Assembly: GCF_900090265.1 (NCBI RefSeq)
Contig: NZ_LT607752.1
Location: forward strand, 3,038,001 to 3,102,000
DNA length: 64,000 nt
From: Micromonospora rifamycinica
GTDB taxonomy: Bacteria; Actinomycetota; Actinomycetes; Mycobacteriales; Micromonosporaceae
Reading direction: 5' to 3'
The translations under genes and the position numbers were made by a program. Shown here one piece after another: positions 43,440 through 53,799 of this stretch; the first letter of the stretch is position 1; each line of letters starts with the position of its first letter. The notes under the pieces were generated by a model. The model had not been told where the DNA came from, searched no databases, and saw only the letters and a list, made by a program, of their open reading frames with translations.

Positions 43440-44791
43440 CCCGCTGGTTGGCCGAGCAGGCGTGGCTGCCCGATCACGCCGCGCCCACCCCGGACGTGCT
43501 GATCGAGGCCGAGGACGGCCGGTTCACCGCCGTCACCCCGCTGGCCCGGGAGGCGACCCCGCCCGCCGGGGTCGAGGTGCTGGCCGACGCGGTACGGCTG
43601 CCCGGCCTCACCCTGCCCGGCCTCGCCAACGCCCACTCGCACGCCTTCCACCGGGCGCTGCGCGGGCGTACCCACGGCGGTCGGGGTGACTTCTGGAGCT
43701 GGCGGGACGTGATGTACGACGTCGCCGGTCGGCTCGACCCCGACTCCTACCTGGCCCTGGCCAGGGCCGCGTACGCCGAGATGGCGCTGGCCGGGATCAC
43801 CTGCGTGGGCGAGTTCCACTACCTGCACCACGGCCCCGACGGCCGGCCGTACGACGACCCGAACGCGATGGGCGCGGCGCTGGTCGAGGCGGCGGCGCAG
43901 GCCGGCATCCGGATCACCCTGCTGGACGCCTGTTACCTGACCGCCTCGGTGGCCGGCGACCCGTTGGTGGGGGCGCAGCGGCGCTTCGGTGACGGGGACG
44001 CGCGGCGCTGGGCGGAGCGGGTCGACGGGTTCCGCCCGGCCGGGGCGCACGTGCTGCGCGGGGCGGCCGTCCACTCGGTGCGCGCGGTGCCGGCGGAGCA
44101 GCTCGCCACCGTCGCCGGCTGGGCCTACCGGCAGGGTGTCCCGCTGCACGTGCACCTGTCGGAGCAGCCCGCCGAGAACGACGCCTGCCGGTCGGTGCAC
44201 GGGCGTACCCCGACCGGGCTGCTCGCCGACCGCGGCGTGCTCGGCCCGGACGTCACGGCCGTGCACGCCACCCATCCCACCAGCGCCGACCTGGCCCTGC
44301 TGGGCGGGCACCGGACCGGGGTGTGCCTGTGCCCCACCACCGAGCGGGACCTGGCCGACGGGATCGGGCCGGCCCGGTTGATGGCCGACGCCGGCATCCC
44401 GTTGAGCCTGGGCAGCGACAGTCACGCCGTGGTCGACCTGTTCGAGGAGGCCCGCGCGGTGGAGCTGGACGAGCGGCTGCGTACCCGGCGGCGCGGGCAC
44501 TTCACCGCCGCCGCGCTGCGCGACGCGGCCACCGTCGCCGGGCACGCCGCGCTGGGCTGGTCCGACGCCGGCCGGCTGGCCGTCGGGGAACGCGCCGACC
44601 TGGTCACCGTCCGGCTGGACAGCCCGCGTACCGCCGGGGTGCCGCCGGTCGGGGTGTTCTTCGCGGCCACCGCCGCCGACGTCGACCAGGTGGTGGTCGA
44701 CGGGCGGCAGGTGGTGCGCGACGGCCGGCACCTGACCGTGGACGTGCCGGCGGAGCTGAGCGCGGCAATCGCGGCGGTGACCGGTGCCTAG
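43430..44791 (+). CDS. hutF: Formimidoylglutamate deiminase
   Basis: The 453-residue amidohydrolase starts at ATG 43430, overlapping the previous gene by 10 bp. Metal ligands are in LANAHSHAFHRALRG, PLHVHLSEQPAENDAC, AVHATHPT and LSLGSDSHAVVDLFEEARAV. It converts N-formimidoylglutamate to N-formylglutamate and ammonia, the fourth step of histidine breakdown. The GDFWSWRDVMYDVAGRLDPD stretch is characteristic of HutF and not of guanine deaminases. Confidence 0.95.
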   Translation: MPLTRWLAEQAWLPDHAAPTPDVLIEAEDGRFTAVTPLAREATPPAGVEVLADAVRLPGLTLPGLANAHSHAFHRALRGRTHGGRGDFWSWRDVMYDVAGRLDPDSYLALARAAYAEMALAGITCVGEFHYLHHGPDGRPYDDPNAMGAALVEAAAQAGIRITLLDACYLTASVAGDPLVGAQRRFGDGDARRWAERVDGFRPAGAHVLRGAAVHSVRAVPAEQLATVAGWAYRQGVPLHVHLSEQPAENDACRSVHGRTPTGLLADRGVLGPDVTAVHATHPTSADLALLGGHRTGVCLCPTTERDLADGIGPARLMADAGIPLSLGSDSHAVVDLFEEARAVELDERLRTRRRGHFTAAALRDAATVAGHAALGWSDAGRLAVGERADLVTVRLDSPRTAGVPPVGVFFAATAADVDQVVVDGRQVVRDGRHLTVDVPAELSAAIAAVTGA

Positions 44792-44845
44792 CCGTACCGG
44801 GCCGGCGGCGGTCGGCCTGCCGCGGCCGACGGCGGGCGGTGTGTC

Positions 44846-46039
44846 GTGAGCAGTCTGCTGGTCGACAACATCGGCGAGCTGGTCACCAACGTGCCGGCGG
44901 CCGGCGGGGAGGGGCCGCTGGGCCTGCGGCGCGGGGTCGCCCTGCTGGTGGAGGCGGGCCGGGTGGTCTGGATCGGGCCGGCCCGGTACGCGCCGGCCGC
45001 CGACCGGCGGATCGACGCCGAGGGCGGCGCGGTGCTGCCCGGGTTCGTCGACAGCCACGCCCACCTGGTCTTCGCCGGGGACCGGGCGGCCGAGTTCGCG
45101 GCCCGGATGGCCGGCGAGCCGTACACCGGGGGCGGCATCCGGACCACGGTCGGCTCGACCCGGGCGGCCTCCGACGACGACCTGCGGGACACCGTGGGGC
45201 GGCTGCGCGAGGAGGCGATGCGGCAGGGCACCACCACCATGGAGATCAAGAGTGGGTACGGCCTGACCGTCGCCGACGAGGCCCGCTCGCTGCGGATCGC
45301 CGCCGAGGTGACCGCCGAGACCACCTTCCTCGGCGCGCACGTCGTCCCTGCCGAGTACGCCGGCCGGCCCGACGACTACGTGGGGCTGGTCTGCGGGCCG
45401 ATGCTCACCGCCGCCGCGCCGTACGCCCGCTGGGTGGACGTGTTCTGCGAGCGGGGCGCGTTCGACGCCGACCACGCGCGGGCGATCCTCACCGTCGGGC
45501 AGGCCGCCGGGCTGGGCCTGCGGCTGCACGCCAACCAGCTCGGCCCGGGGCCGGGGGTGCGGCTCGGGGTGGAGTTGGGGGCGGCCAGCGTCGACCACTG
45601 CACCCACCTGTCCGACGCCGACGTCGACGCGCTGGCCGGTGCGGCAGACGCCGACGATCCGACCGTGGCGACCCTGCTGCCGGGGGCGGAGTTCTCCACC
45701 CGGTCGCCGTACCCGGACGCCCGGCGGCTGCTCGACGCGGGGGTGACCGTGGCGCTGGCCACCGACTGCAACCCCGGATCGTCGTACACCTCGTCGATGC
45801 CGTTCTGCGTCGCGCTGGCCGTCCGTGAGATGCGGATGACCCCGGCGGAGGCGGTCTGGGCCGCGACGGCCGGCGGCGCCCGGGCGTTGCGCCGCGCCGA
45901 CGTCGGGCTGCTGCGCCCCGGCGTACGGGCCGACCTGATGATCCTCGACGCCCCCTCTCACCTGCACCTGGCCTACCGGCCGGGTGTCCCACTGGTCCGC
46001 CAGGTCCTGCACAACGGAGTGCCGCAATGTCGACTGTGA
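44846..46039 (+). CDS. hutI: Imidazolonepropionase
   Basis: The 397-residue amidohydrolase opens the imidazolone ring to give formimidoylglutamate. Metal and substrate residues are seen in [58 protein letters not shown] and [20 protein letters not shown]. The GTG start is 54 nt after hutF, with GGCGG as a weak ribosome site. The 3' end overlaps hutH by 13 bp. Confidence 0.96.
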   Translation: MSSLLVDNIGELVTNVPAAGGEGPLGLRRGVALLVEAGRVVWIGPARYAPAADRRIDAEGGAVLPGFVDSHAHLVFAGDRAAEFAARMAGEPYTGGGIRTTVGSTRAASDDDLRDTVGRLREEAMRQGTTTMEIKSGYGLTVADEARSLRIAAEVTAETTFLGAHVVPAEYAGRPDDYVGLVCGPMLTAAAPYARWVDVFCERGAFDADHARAILTVGQAAGLGLRLHANQLGPGPGVRLGVELGAASVDHCTHLSDADVDALAGAADADDPTVATLLPGAEFSTRSPYPDARRLLDAGVTVALATDCNPGSSYTSSMPFCVALAVREMRMTPAEAVWAATAGGARALRRADVGLLRPGVRADLMILDAPSHLHLAYRPGVPLVRQVLHNGVPQCRL

Positions 46040-47565
46040 CCGTCCAGCCCACCGGGATCACCCCCGCCGACGTGCTCGCCGTGGCGCGCGGCGACGCCGG
46101 GGTCGCGCTCGCCCCGGCCGCCGTCGACGCGATGGTCGCCAGCCGGTCCATCGTGGACGGCATCGAGGCCGCCGGCCGTCCGGTGTACGGCGTCTCCACC
46201 GGCTTCGGGGCGCTGGCGAACACCTTCGTCGCCCCGCAGCGGCGGGCCGAGTTGCAGCACGCGCTGATCCGCTCGCACGCCGCCGGGGTGGGCACCCCGA
46301 TGCCCCGCGAGGTGGTCCGGGCGATGATCCTGCTGCGGGTCCGTTCGCTGGCGCTGGGCCGCTCCGGGGTCCGACCGCTGGTCGCGCAGGCGCTGGTCGA
46401 CCTGCTCAACGCCGACGTCACCCCGTGGGTGCCGGAGCACGGGTCGCTCGGCGCGTCCGGTGACCTGGCGCCGCTGGCGCACTGCGCGCTGGTGCTGCTC
46501 GGCGAGGGCTGGGTGCTCGGCCCGGCCGGGGAGCGGGTCGGCGCCGCCGACGCGCTGCGCGCCGCCGGGCTGACCCCGGTGGCGTTGGCCGCCAAGGAGG
46601 GGCTGGCGCTGATCAACGGCACCGACGGCATGCTCGGCATGCTGCTGCTGGCCGTCGCGGACGCCCGGCACCTGTTCACCATGGCCGACGTGACCGCCGC
46701 GCTGGCCATCGAGGCGATGCTCGGCTCGGAACGGCCGTTCCTACCGGAGCTGCACGCCATCCGGCCGCACCCGGGGCAGGCCGCGTCGGCGGCGAACATC
46801 CACCGGCTGCTGCAGGACTCCCGGGTGATGGACTCGCACCGTGACGACCTGGCGCACGCGGTGCAGGACGCGTACTCGATGCGGTGTGCCCCGCAGGTGG
46901 CCGGGGCGGCCCGGGACACCCTGGACTTCGTGGCGACGGTGGCCGGCCGGGAGCTGGTCTCGGTGGTGGACAACCCGGTGGTGCTGCCGGACGGCCGGGT
47001 CGAGTCGACCGGCAACTTCCACGGCGCTCCGCTCGGCTTCGCCGCCGACTACCTGGCCATCGCCGCCGCCGAGGTGGGGGCGATCGCCGAACGGCGGGTG
47101 GACCGGCTGCTCGACGTGACCCGCAACCGGGAGCTGCCGGCGTTCCTGTCGCCCGACGCGGGAGTCAACTCCGGGCTGATGATCGCCCAGTACACCGCCG
47201 CCGGGATCGTCGCGGAGAACCGCCGGCTGGCCGCGCCCGCCTCGGTCGACTCGTTGCCGACCAGCGGCATGCAGGAGGATCACGTCTCGATGGGGTGGGC
47301 GGGGGCGAAGAAGCTGCGTACCGTGCTGGACAACCTGACCAGCCTGCTCGCCGTGGAGCTGCTGGCGGCCGTCCGGGGGCTACAGCTGCGGGCGCCGCTG
47401 GAGCCGTCCCCGGCCGGACGGGCCGCCGTGGCGGCGCTCGGCGGTGCGGCCGGCGAACCCGGTCCCGATGTCTTCCTCGCCCCGGTGATGGAAGCGGCCC
47501 GTGCCGTGCTCGCCGGGCCCGACCTGCGTGCCGCCATCGAACGGGAGGTCGGCCCCCTGGGCTGA
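46027..47565 (+). CDS. hutH: Histidine ammonia-lyase
   Basis: The 512-residue enzyme removes ammonia from histidine to give urocanate, the first step of the pathway. The MIO cofactor forms from Ala-Ser-Gly in [20 protein letters not shown]. Other active-site blocks are [20 protein letters not shown] and [20 protein letters not shown]. The length is right. It is the last gene of the operon. Confidence 0.97.
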   Translation: MSTVTVQPTGITPADVLAVARGDAGVALAPAAVDAMVASRSIVDGIEAAGRPVYGVSTGFGALANTFVAPQRRAELQHALIRSHAAGVGTPMPREVVRAMILLRVRSLALGRSGVRPLVAQALVDLLNADVTPWVPEHGSLGASGDLAPLAHCALVLLGEGWVLGPAGERVGAADALRAAGLTPVALAAKEGLALINGTDGMLGMLLLAVADARHLFTMADVTAALAIEAMLGSERPFLPELHAIRPHPGQAASAANIHRLLQDSRVMDSHRDDLAHAVQDAYSMRCAPQVAGAARDTLDFVATVAGRELVSVVDNPVVLPDGRVESTGNFHGAPLGFAADYLAIAAAEVGAIAERRVDRLLDVTRNRELPAFLSPDAGVNSGLMIAQYTAAGIVAENRRLAAPASVDSLPTSGMQEDHVSMGWAGAKKLRTVLDNLTSLLAVELLAAVRGLQLRAPLEPSPAGRAAVAALGGAAGEPGPDVFLAPVMEAARAVLAGPDLRAAIEREVGPLG

Positions 47566-47600
47566 CTTCCCTTCCCGGGCTCTTGCGCCCTCTCCGCCCA

Positions 47601-47671
47601 CCGCCCCCGGCCGACCCACTGCCCCGGCCGACCCACCGCCCCCGGCCGACCCACCGCCCCCGGCCGACCCG
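47601..47671. repeat. Tandem repeat, four copies of CCGCCCCCGGCCGACCCA
   Basis: Units start at 47601, 47619 (17 bp), 47636 and 47654. They begin 36 bp after the hutH stop. No spacer structure is present. Confidence 0.85.
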
Positions 47672-47896
47672 TCGTCCCCGCGACAGCCCGTCGCCCCCGC
47701 GGCGGCCCGTCGGGGCGCAGGTCCTTGCCCCGGCAGGTCCACCGCCATCGCGCGCCCATCACAGCCCTGAGCTGTGCCCGCGCTCGGCACTCCCGAAGCC
47801 CACCCCGCCAATCCCATCACCTTCCGTGATAACGCCCCCCGACCCAACAGCATCACCAAAAGTAGTCGAAGCTGCTACCCCACTAATCCCCACCAC

Positions 47897-48028
47897 CATC
47901 CTTTGCTCTGCTGCCACGGAGGCGACATCGCTCTCACCAGCAAGAATAAAGGCCACTCCCTGATTCACCCCTAGAAGGCCCAGTGACTCTTCGTGCGCGT
48001 CGCCCGAAGGGCAGCAGAGCAAAGGATG
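47897..48028. repeat. 132-bp element with 19-bp perfect terminal inverted repeats
   Basis: CATCCTTTGCTCTGCTGCC (47897-47915) and its exact complement (48010-48028) bound an A/T-richer centre. Pairing continues imperfectly inward (GGCGAC). No transposase is present and no target duplication is obvious, so it could be a MITE-like element or encode a long structured RNA. Confidence 0.75.
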
Positions 48029-48313
48029 CGGATGTCGTACTGTGCTGCCGGTTGGATGATTACCGTTGGTGAGCAGATGGGGCCTGACGTCGAGTGTCGG
48101 GGCTAGACGGAAAAGGAGCATGTCCTCGCGGGCAGGGCGCGCATCCGGGACGACCGCAGGCGGGTAGGACAGGCACGGAGCCATGCCGCCCACGCCCCGG
48201 GCAACCAGACGTGCTGGATGCCGACAGCGCCGAGCCGTTCACGCCGGGCAGCCGACAGGCAGGGCCGTTCGTGAGCCGGCGCGCCGACAGGCGCCCCGCC
48301 CACGGGGACGCGG

Positions 48314-48393
48314 GCGGGGCCGGGAACGAGGCGCGGGCCGGGACGAGGAGCGGGCCGGGAACGAGGAGCGGGCCGGGACGAGGCGCGGGCCGG
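48314..48393. repeat. Tandem 17-18 bp repeat (GCGGGCCGGGACGAG-type)
   Basis: About 4.6 units alternate CCGGGAACGAG and CCGGGACGAG with a 17-18 bp period, ending at the rdgB stop codon. Confidence 0.75.
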
Positions 48394-49008
48394 TCAGGTG
48401 GCGGGCAGCACCTTGGCGGCCAGCTTCGCCAACTCGCGCAGCGCCTTGCCCCGGTGGCTGATCGCGTCCTTCTCCTGCGGGGTCAGCTCCGCGTTGGTCC
48501 GCTCCTGGCCGTCGCCGACGAAGATCGGATCGTACCCGAAGCCGCCGTCGCCGCGCGGGGCGCGCAGCAGCCGGCCGGGCTGGCGGCCGTCGACCAGGTG
48601 CTCCTTGCCACCGGGCAGCACCAGCGCGACGGTGCAGACGAAGGCCGCGCCCCGGTGCTCGTCGGGCAGGTCGGCGATCTGGTCCAGCACCAGCTGAAGG
48701 TTGGCCCGGTCGTCGCCGTGCCGGCCGGCCCAACGGGCGCTGAACACCCCCGGCATGCCGTTGAGCGCGTCGACCGCGATGCCGGAGTCGTCGGCGATGG
48801 TGGGCAGGCCGGTCCGCCGGCAGCCCTCCCGCGCCTTGATCAGGGCGTTCTCGCCGAAGGTGAGGCCGGTCTCCGGTAGCTCCGGGTACTCCTCGACATC
48901 ATCCAGGCCGAGCAGGGCGATCCGGTGCGCGCCGAGCGCGCCGTCGAGGATGCGCTGGAGCTCGACCAGCTTCTTACGGTTCCGGGTGGCGAGCAGGACC
49001 TTGTTCAT
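48394..49008 (-). CDS. rdgB: XTP/dITP pyrophosphatase (RdgB/HAM1)
   Basis: The 204-residue enzyme removes non-standard purine triphosphates (ITP, XTP). The N-terminal [13 protein letters not shown] carries the SxNxxK-like triphosphate site with Thr-Arg-Asn, and the catalytic Asp lies in [40 protein letters not shown] and ISHRGKAL complete the family pattern. Its start overlaps the rph stop (ATGA), as in mycobacteria (Rv1341 after Rv1340). Confidence 0.95.
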   Translation of the reverse strand: MNKVLLATRNRKKLVELQRILDGALGAHRIALLGLDDVEEYPELPETGLTFGENALIKAREGCRRTGLPTIADDSGIAVDALNGMPGVFSARWAGRHGDDRANLQLVLDQIADLPDEHRGAAFVCTVALVLPGGKEHLVDGRQPGRLLRAPRGDGGFGYDPIFVGDGQERTNAELTPQEKDAISHRGKALRELAKLAAKVLPAT

Positions 49009-49733
49009 GATGCGAGCGCCTTCCGCTGGGCCTCGGCCAGTTCCAGACAGCCCAACGACGCGACGTCCAGCAGCGCGTCGAGCTGCGCCCGGGAGAAGAC
49101 CCCGTCCTCCCCGGTGCCCTGCACCTCAACGAAGTCGCCCTCGCCGGTGCAGACGACGTTCATGTCCACCTCGGCGGCCACGTCCTCGACGTAGCAGAGG
49201 TCCAGCAGCGGCTCGCCCGCGACGATGCCGACGCTGACCGCGGACACCGACCGGTGCATCACCCTCTCCGGCTTGCCGGCCAGCGACTTGCGGGCGGCCA
49301 GCCAGCTCACCGCGTCGTAGAGGGCCACGTACGCGCCGGTGATCGAGGCGGTACGGGTGCCGCCGTCGGCCTGGAGCACGTCGCAGTCGAGCACGATCGA
49401 GTTCTCGCCGAGCGCCTTGAGGTCGACGCAGGCGCGCAGGCTGCGGCCGATCAGCCGGGAGATCTCGTGGGTCCGCCCGCCGATCTTGCCGCGGACGCTC
49501 TCCCGGTCGGAGCGGGTGTTGGTGGCCCGGGGCAGCATCGCGTACTCGGCGGTGACCCAGCCGAGCCCGGAGCCCTTGCGCCAGCGCGGCACGCCCTCGG
49601 TGACGCTGGCCGTGCAGAGCACCCGGGTGCCGCCGAACTCGACGAGCACCGAGCCCTCCGGGTGGGTGCTCCAGCCCCGGGTCAACGTCACCGGTCGGAG
49701 TTGGTCGGGTCGACGCCCGTCAGGTCGTGCCAT
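49005..49733 (-). CDS. rph: Ribonuclease PH
   Basis: The 242-residue phosphorolytic 3'-5' exonuclease trims tRNA 3' ends. Blocks include [59 protein letters not shown] with the phosphate-binding Arg, and [26 protein letters not shown] (49740-49745, minus strand) ends 6 nt before the ATG, so it is probably leaderless. It is followed by rdgB with an ATGA overlap. Confidence 0.96.
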   Translation of the reverse strand: MARPDGRRPDQLRPVTLTRGWSTHPEGSVLVEFGGTRVLCTASVTEGVPRWRKGSGLGWVTAEYAMLPRATNTRSDRESVRGKIGGRTHEISRLIGRSLRACVDLKALGENSIVLDCDVLQADGGTRTASITGAYVALYDAVSWLAARKSLAGKPERVMHRSVSAVSVGIVAGEPLLDLCYVEDVAAEVDMNVVCTGEGDFVEVQGTGEDGVFSRAQLDALLDVASLGCLELAEAQRKALAS

Positions 49734-49798
49734 CCCTGCACCCTATGCGGTGCCGCGATCGCGTCGTGCCGCGGTCTCCCGGCGGCGGTGGGGCCGGG

Positions 49799-50545
49799 TC
49801 AGATCTCGTAGCTGGCGCCGGCCCGGACCACTTCCAGCGGACCGGTGTACGCCCCGGCTGCCGCCGCGATGGTGTGCGACTCGCTGCCCCAGGCCACCAC
49901 CAGGTGGGTCAGCAGCAGCCGGCCCACCCCGGCCTTGGTGGCCGCCTCGCCGGCCTCCCGACCGGTCAGGTGCAGATCCGGGGGATTGTCCACCCCGTCG
50001 AGGTAACTGGCCTCGCAGAGGAAGACGTCGGCGTCCTGGGCGAGCCGCAGCAACGCGTCACAGGGGGCGGTGTCGGAGGAGTAGCAGAGCACCCGGCCCT
50101 CGTGCTCCAGCCGCACCCCGTACGTCTCGACCGGATGGTTCACCCGGTCGACGGTGACGGTGAACGGGCCGATCGGGAAGGTACCCGGCTGGAGGCCGTA
50201 GAACTGGTAGACGTCCTCCACGTCGGCGCCGTCCTGGCCGTAGGCGGTGGCGAGCCGGTCCGGGGCGCCCGGGGGCGCGTAGACCGGCAGCGCCGGGTAG
50301 GGGCCGTCCGGGGCGTACCGCCTCACGACCACGTACGACGCCGCGTCGAGGATGTGGTCGCAGTGCAGGTGCGTCAGGAGAATGGCGTCCGGGGCGTGCA
50401 GCCCGGCATAGCGTTGAAGGGTGGACAGCGAGCCGGACCCGAAGTCGACCAGCAGCCGGAAGCCCTGCGCCTCGACGAGGTAGGCCGAGCAGGGGGACTC
50501 GGGACCGGGGAAGCTCCCCGCACAGCCCAGGACGGTCAGCCGCAT
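49799..50545 (-). CDS. MBL-fold metallo-hydrolase (Rv1339-type, possible cAMP phosphodiesterase)
   Basis: The 248-residue protein (start ATG 50545, or GTG 50560 with five more residues) has the zinc motif LLTHLHCDHILD, in which the first His pair and the Asp are normal but HxHxDH reads HLHCDH. Further metal ligands are in CYSSDTAPC and the C-terminal LLTHL. It lies between rph and cysM, the place of M. tuberculosis Rv1339, which has been reported as an atypical cAMP phosphodiesterase. The orthology is inferred from order and length. Confidence 0.85.
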   Translation of the reverse strand: MRLTVLGCAGSFPGPESPCSAYLVEAQGFRLLVDFGSGSLSTLQRYAGLHAPDAILLTHLHCDHILDAASYVVVRRYAPDGPYPALPVYAPPGAPDRLATAYGQDGADVEDVYQFYGLQPGTFPIGPFTVTVDRVNHPVETYGVRLEHEGRVLCYSSDTAPCDALLRLAQDADVFLCEASYLDGVDNPPDLHLTGREAGEAATKAGVGRLLLTHLVVAWGSESHTIAAAAGAYTGPLEVVRAGASYEI

Positions 50546-50741
50546 CCAGTCGCCCCACAATTACGATAGGTAGTCGACACGCCGGGGCCAGGTAGGCTGA
50601 TGATCTCAACCGACGCGTACGCCACGGTGCGCAGCCTACGCGCAGCGACGGCGGGGCAAGAATCATCTTCTGGAAGTTGTCACCAACGTGACACCCACGG
50701 AGCGACCCGGTCGACGGTCCGTCGACCGGGCCTCCGGCGGG

Positions 50742-52018
<1,277 letters not shown>

Positions 52019-52079
52019 GACGTACTCCTTGGTCGGGTGTGCCTCGGTGCCGGACGGAAAGGGTGTGCGGAGCTGGGGA

Positions 52080-52568
52080 TCAGCTGCCGGAACACTCGTA
52101 GTCGACCGTCGCCGGGCTCTGCCCGAACATGTAGGACTGGACCGCGTGCGGGTCCACCCCGGCATCCACGATCCGCACCGGCTCCTCGGTCACCACGCCG
52201 TCGACGATCCGGAACGACCGGATCTCCTCGGTGTCCGGCTCGCGGGTGGAGACCAGCAGGTAGTGCGCGCCCGGCTCACCGGCGAAGGCCACGTCCGTGC
52301 GGGACGGGTACGCCTCGGTGGCGGTGTGCGAGTGGTAGATGACGACCGGCTCCTCGTCGCGGTCGTCCATCTCCCGCCACACCCGCAGGTGCTCCATCGA
52401 GTCGAACTCGTAGAACGTCATCGAGCGGGCCGCATTGTCCATCGGGATGTGCCGGGTCGGGGTGTCGCCGCCGACGGGTCCGGCGACCACCCCACACGCC
52501 TCGTCCGGGTGGTCCCGGCGCGCGTGGGCGACGATCGCCTCGACGATCGACCGGTCGATGCTCAGCAC
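52080..52568 (-). CDS. mec: Mec JAMM-family CysO-cysteine peptidase
   Basis: The 162-residue metalloprotease has the JAMM motif VIYHSHTATEAYPSRTDVAF (H-x-H...S-x2-D) and the upstream Glu in DEACGVVAG. In mycobacteria Mec releases cysteine from the CysO-cysteine adduct. The start is GTG 52568 (VLSIDRSIVEAIV); the longer frame lacks conserved sequence. It is followed 61 nt downstream by cysO. Confidence 0.92.
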   Translation of the reverse strand: MLSIDRSIVEAIVAHARRDHPDEACGVVAGPVGGDTPTRHIPMDNAARSMTFYEFDSMEHLRVWREMDDRDEEPVVIYHSHTATEAYPSRTDVAFAGEPGAHYLLVSTREPDTEEIRSFRIVDGVVTEEPVRIVDAGVDPHAVQSYMFGQSPATVDYECSGS

Positions 52569-52623
52569 GTGACCCAGCCTAGCGCCCGTTGCCGGCAACC
52601 GGCGAGGCGGCGGCCGTCACAGT

Positions 52624-53124
52624 TCAGTCGATCAGGGCGTTGAGCAGGGATTCCTGGAGATAGCCGAGGTAGGCGTAGACCGACAGTTGGAACACCCGGG
52701 ACGAGGTAGGGTCCTCGGCGACCGCGTCGTCGAGCTCCTCGCCCAGGTCAGTGCCGTCCTTGATCTCCAACCGGACGCCCATCGCGAGCCGGGCGTCGTT
52801 GAGCGCCCGCAGCCACGCCTCGGCCGCCTCGGCGTCCAGCCGCACCTCGCCACCGGCGGATTCGGGCAGCGCGGCGAGCACCGCGCCGGCCTGGTCGATC
52901 TTGGCGGTCTTCAGGTCGCCCTCGGTGTAGCGGCGGAACTCCGCGGTGCCCGCCGGGTCGTCCGGGTACGCCTCGGGAAAAAGCCGGCCGACGACCGGGT
53001 CGGCCGGGTCGAAGCCGTCGGTGAGCAGCCCGACCACCTCACCGGCGACCTTTCGCAGCACCCGCGCCTCGTCCACGGCGAAGGTCGCCACGTACCGGTC
53101 GCCCTGACGACGGAACATGCTCAC
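52624..53124 (-). CDS. DUF2017 protein
   Basis: The 166-residue protein (MFRRQGDRYVATFAVDEARV; YAYLGYLQESLLNALID at the C-terminus) matches the DUF2017 family, which in actinobacteria sits next to clpS (Rv1332 in M. tuberculosis). Its function is unknown; the place suggests a link to ClpS-guided proteolysis. The GTG at 53124 overlaps the stop of the 59-bp coupling element. Confidence 0.85.
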   Translation of the reverse strand: MSMFRRQGDRYVATFAVDEARVLRKVAGEVVGLLTDGFDPADPVVGRLFPEAYPDDPAGTAEFRRYTEGDLKTAKIDQAGAVLAALPESAGGEVRLDAEAAEAWLRALNDARLAMGVRLEIKDGTDLGEELDDAVAEDPTSSRVFQLSVYAYLGYLQESLLNALID

Positions 53125-53183
53125 CGGGCGGTCTCCGTTCGCGACTGCGGGGCTCGCAAACCCGGCTCACTCCTCACGCTCAC
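53125..53183 (-). repeat. Third, diverged copy of the 59-bp MIRU-like coupling element
   Basis: On the minus strand the element starts with GTGAGCGTGAGGAGTGAGCC, whose GTG overlaps the clpS stop. It is exactly 59 bp long and ends at the GTGA that forms the DUF2017 gene start. Its mini-frame encodes [20 protein letters not shown]. It shares GAGC-CCGCAGTC-CGAAC with the copies at 42107, and its GGAG lies just before the next start. Confidence 0.85.
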
Positions 53184-53470
53184 GACCTGTCCACCGTCGC
53201 CCAGAGGCCGTACGCGTGCAACTGGGCCGCGTCGTGCTCCATCCGCTCCCGGGCGCCGCTGGACACCACGGCCCGGCCCTTGTGGTGCACGTCCAGCATC
53301 AGCTTCTCGGCCTTCTCCCGGCTGTAACCGAACAGCTTCTGGAAGACCCAGGTCACGTACGTCATGAGATTGACCGGGTCGTCCCAGACGATCGTCACCC
53401 ACTGCCGGTCCGCGACCGGCACCTCGTCGGTGTCCGGCGTCTCGACCGGTGCTACCTGTGGAGCCGCCAT
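53180..53470 (-). CDS. clpS: ClpS adaptor protein
   Basis: The 96-residue protein has [20 protein letters not shown], the pocket that holds N-degron residues, and [20 protein letters not shown] for docking on the Clp ATPase. It delivers N-end-rule substrates to ClpAP or ClpCP. The length is normal. Its stop overlaps the start of the coupling element. Confidence 0.95.
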   Translation of the reverse strand: MAAPQVAPVETPDTDEVPVADRQWVTIVWDDPVNLMTYVTWVFQKLFGYSREKAEKLMLDVHHKGRAVVSSGARERMEHDAAQLHAYGLWATVDRS

Positions 53471-53799
53471 GCCCCCATGGTGCCACCGGAAGCGGGGATT
53501 CGATGAACCGGAACGCCGGGACAGCTCCGATCACCCACCCGAGCTGCGGAAACCGGCGGAACACGGATGCCGCGGCGACCCCGCGCCGGCGACCCGGCCC
53601 ATCCGGACGCCGGGCACCCGGGCGGGGCGACCGGGCCGGTGACGATCGGCGGAGGGACGCGCGTACCCGCCCGGCCCGGGCGGCACGGCGCGCATACCGC
53701 ACCGGCCCGACGCGGATACTCAGTGTCGGACACGGGCCTACTCCACTCCAGCGTGTGACCGGGTACCTCCGCACCGAATTGCATCGATATGCTGCCCGG
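53471..53799. other. Divergent region between clpS and the LuxR-family gene
   Basis: 329 bp with no convincing gene; the open frames here are Arg/Pro-rich and lack ribosome sites. TATGCT (53788-53793) ends 6 nt before the ATG at 53800 and looks like the -10 box of the LuxR-family gene. Confidence 0.5.

Larger units (their letters stand above)
47566..48393. other. 830-bp intergenic region after hutH, rich in repeats
   Basis: No convincing gene. In order it holds four 17-18 bp tandem repeats (47601-47671), an A/T-richer stretch with a 132-bp inverted-repeat element (47897-48028), a 300-bp unremarkable part, and a second tandem repeat (48314-48393) against the rdgB stop. An open minus-strand frame at 47759-48193 crosses the inverted-repeat element and has no ribosome site. 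Confidence 0.6.

Noticed and set aside
42287..46027. A minus-strand open frame of 1246 codons opposite the hut genes
   Set aside because: It runs antisense to three well-recognised enzymes. In DNA with such high third-position GC, long antisense frames are expected; the product is low-complexity and has no start signal.
47601..48393. Tandem repeats that might be taken for a CRISPR array
   Set aside because: Units of 17-18 bp follow each other directly with no unique spacers, and no cas gene is present.
53471..53799. Arg/Pro-rich plus-strand frames before the LuxR-family gene
   Set aside because: No ribosome sites, no conserved residues; only the part from ATG 53800 resembles a known protein.
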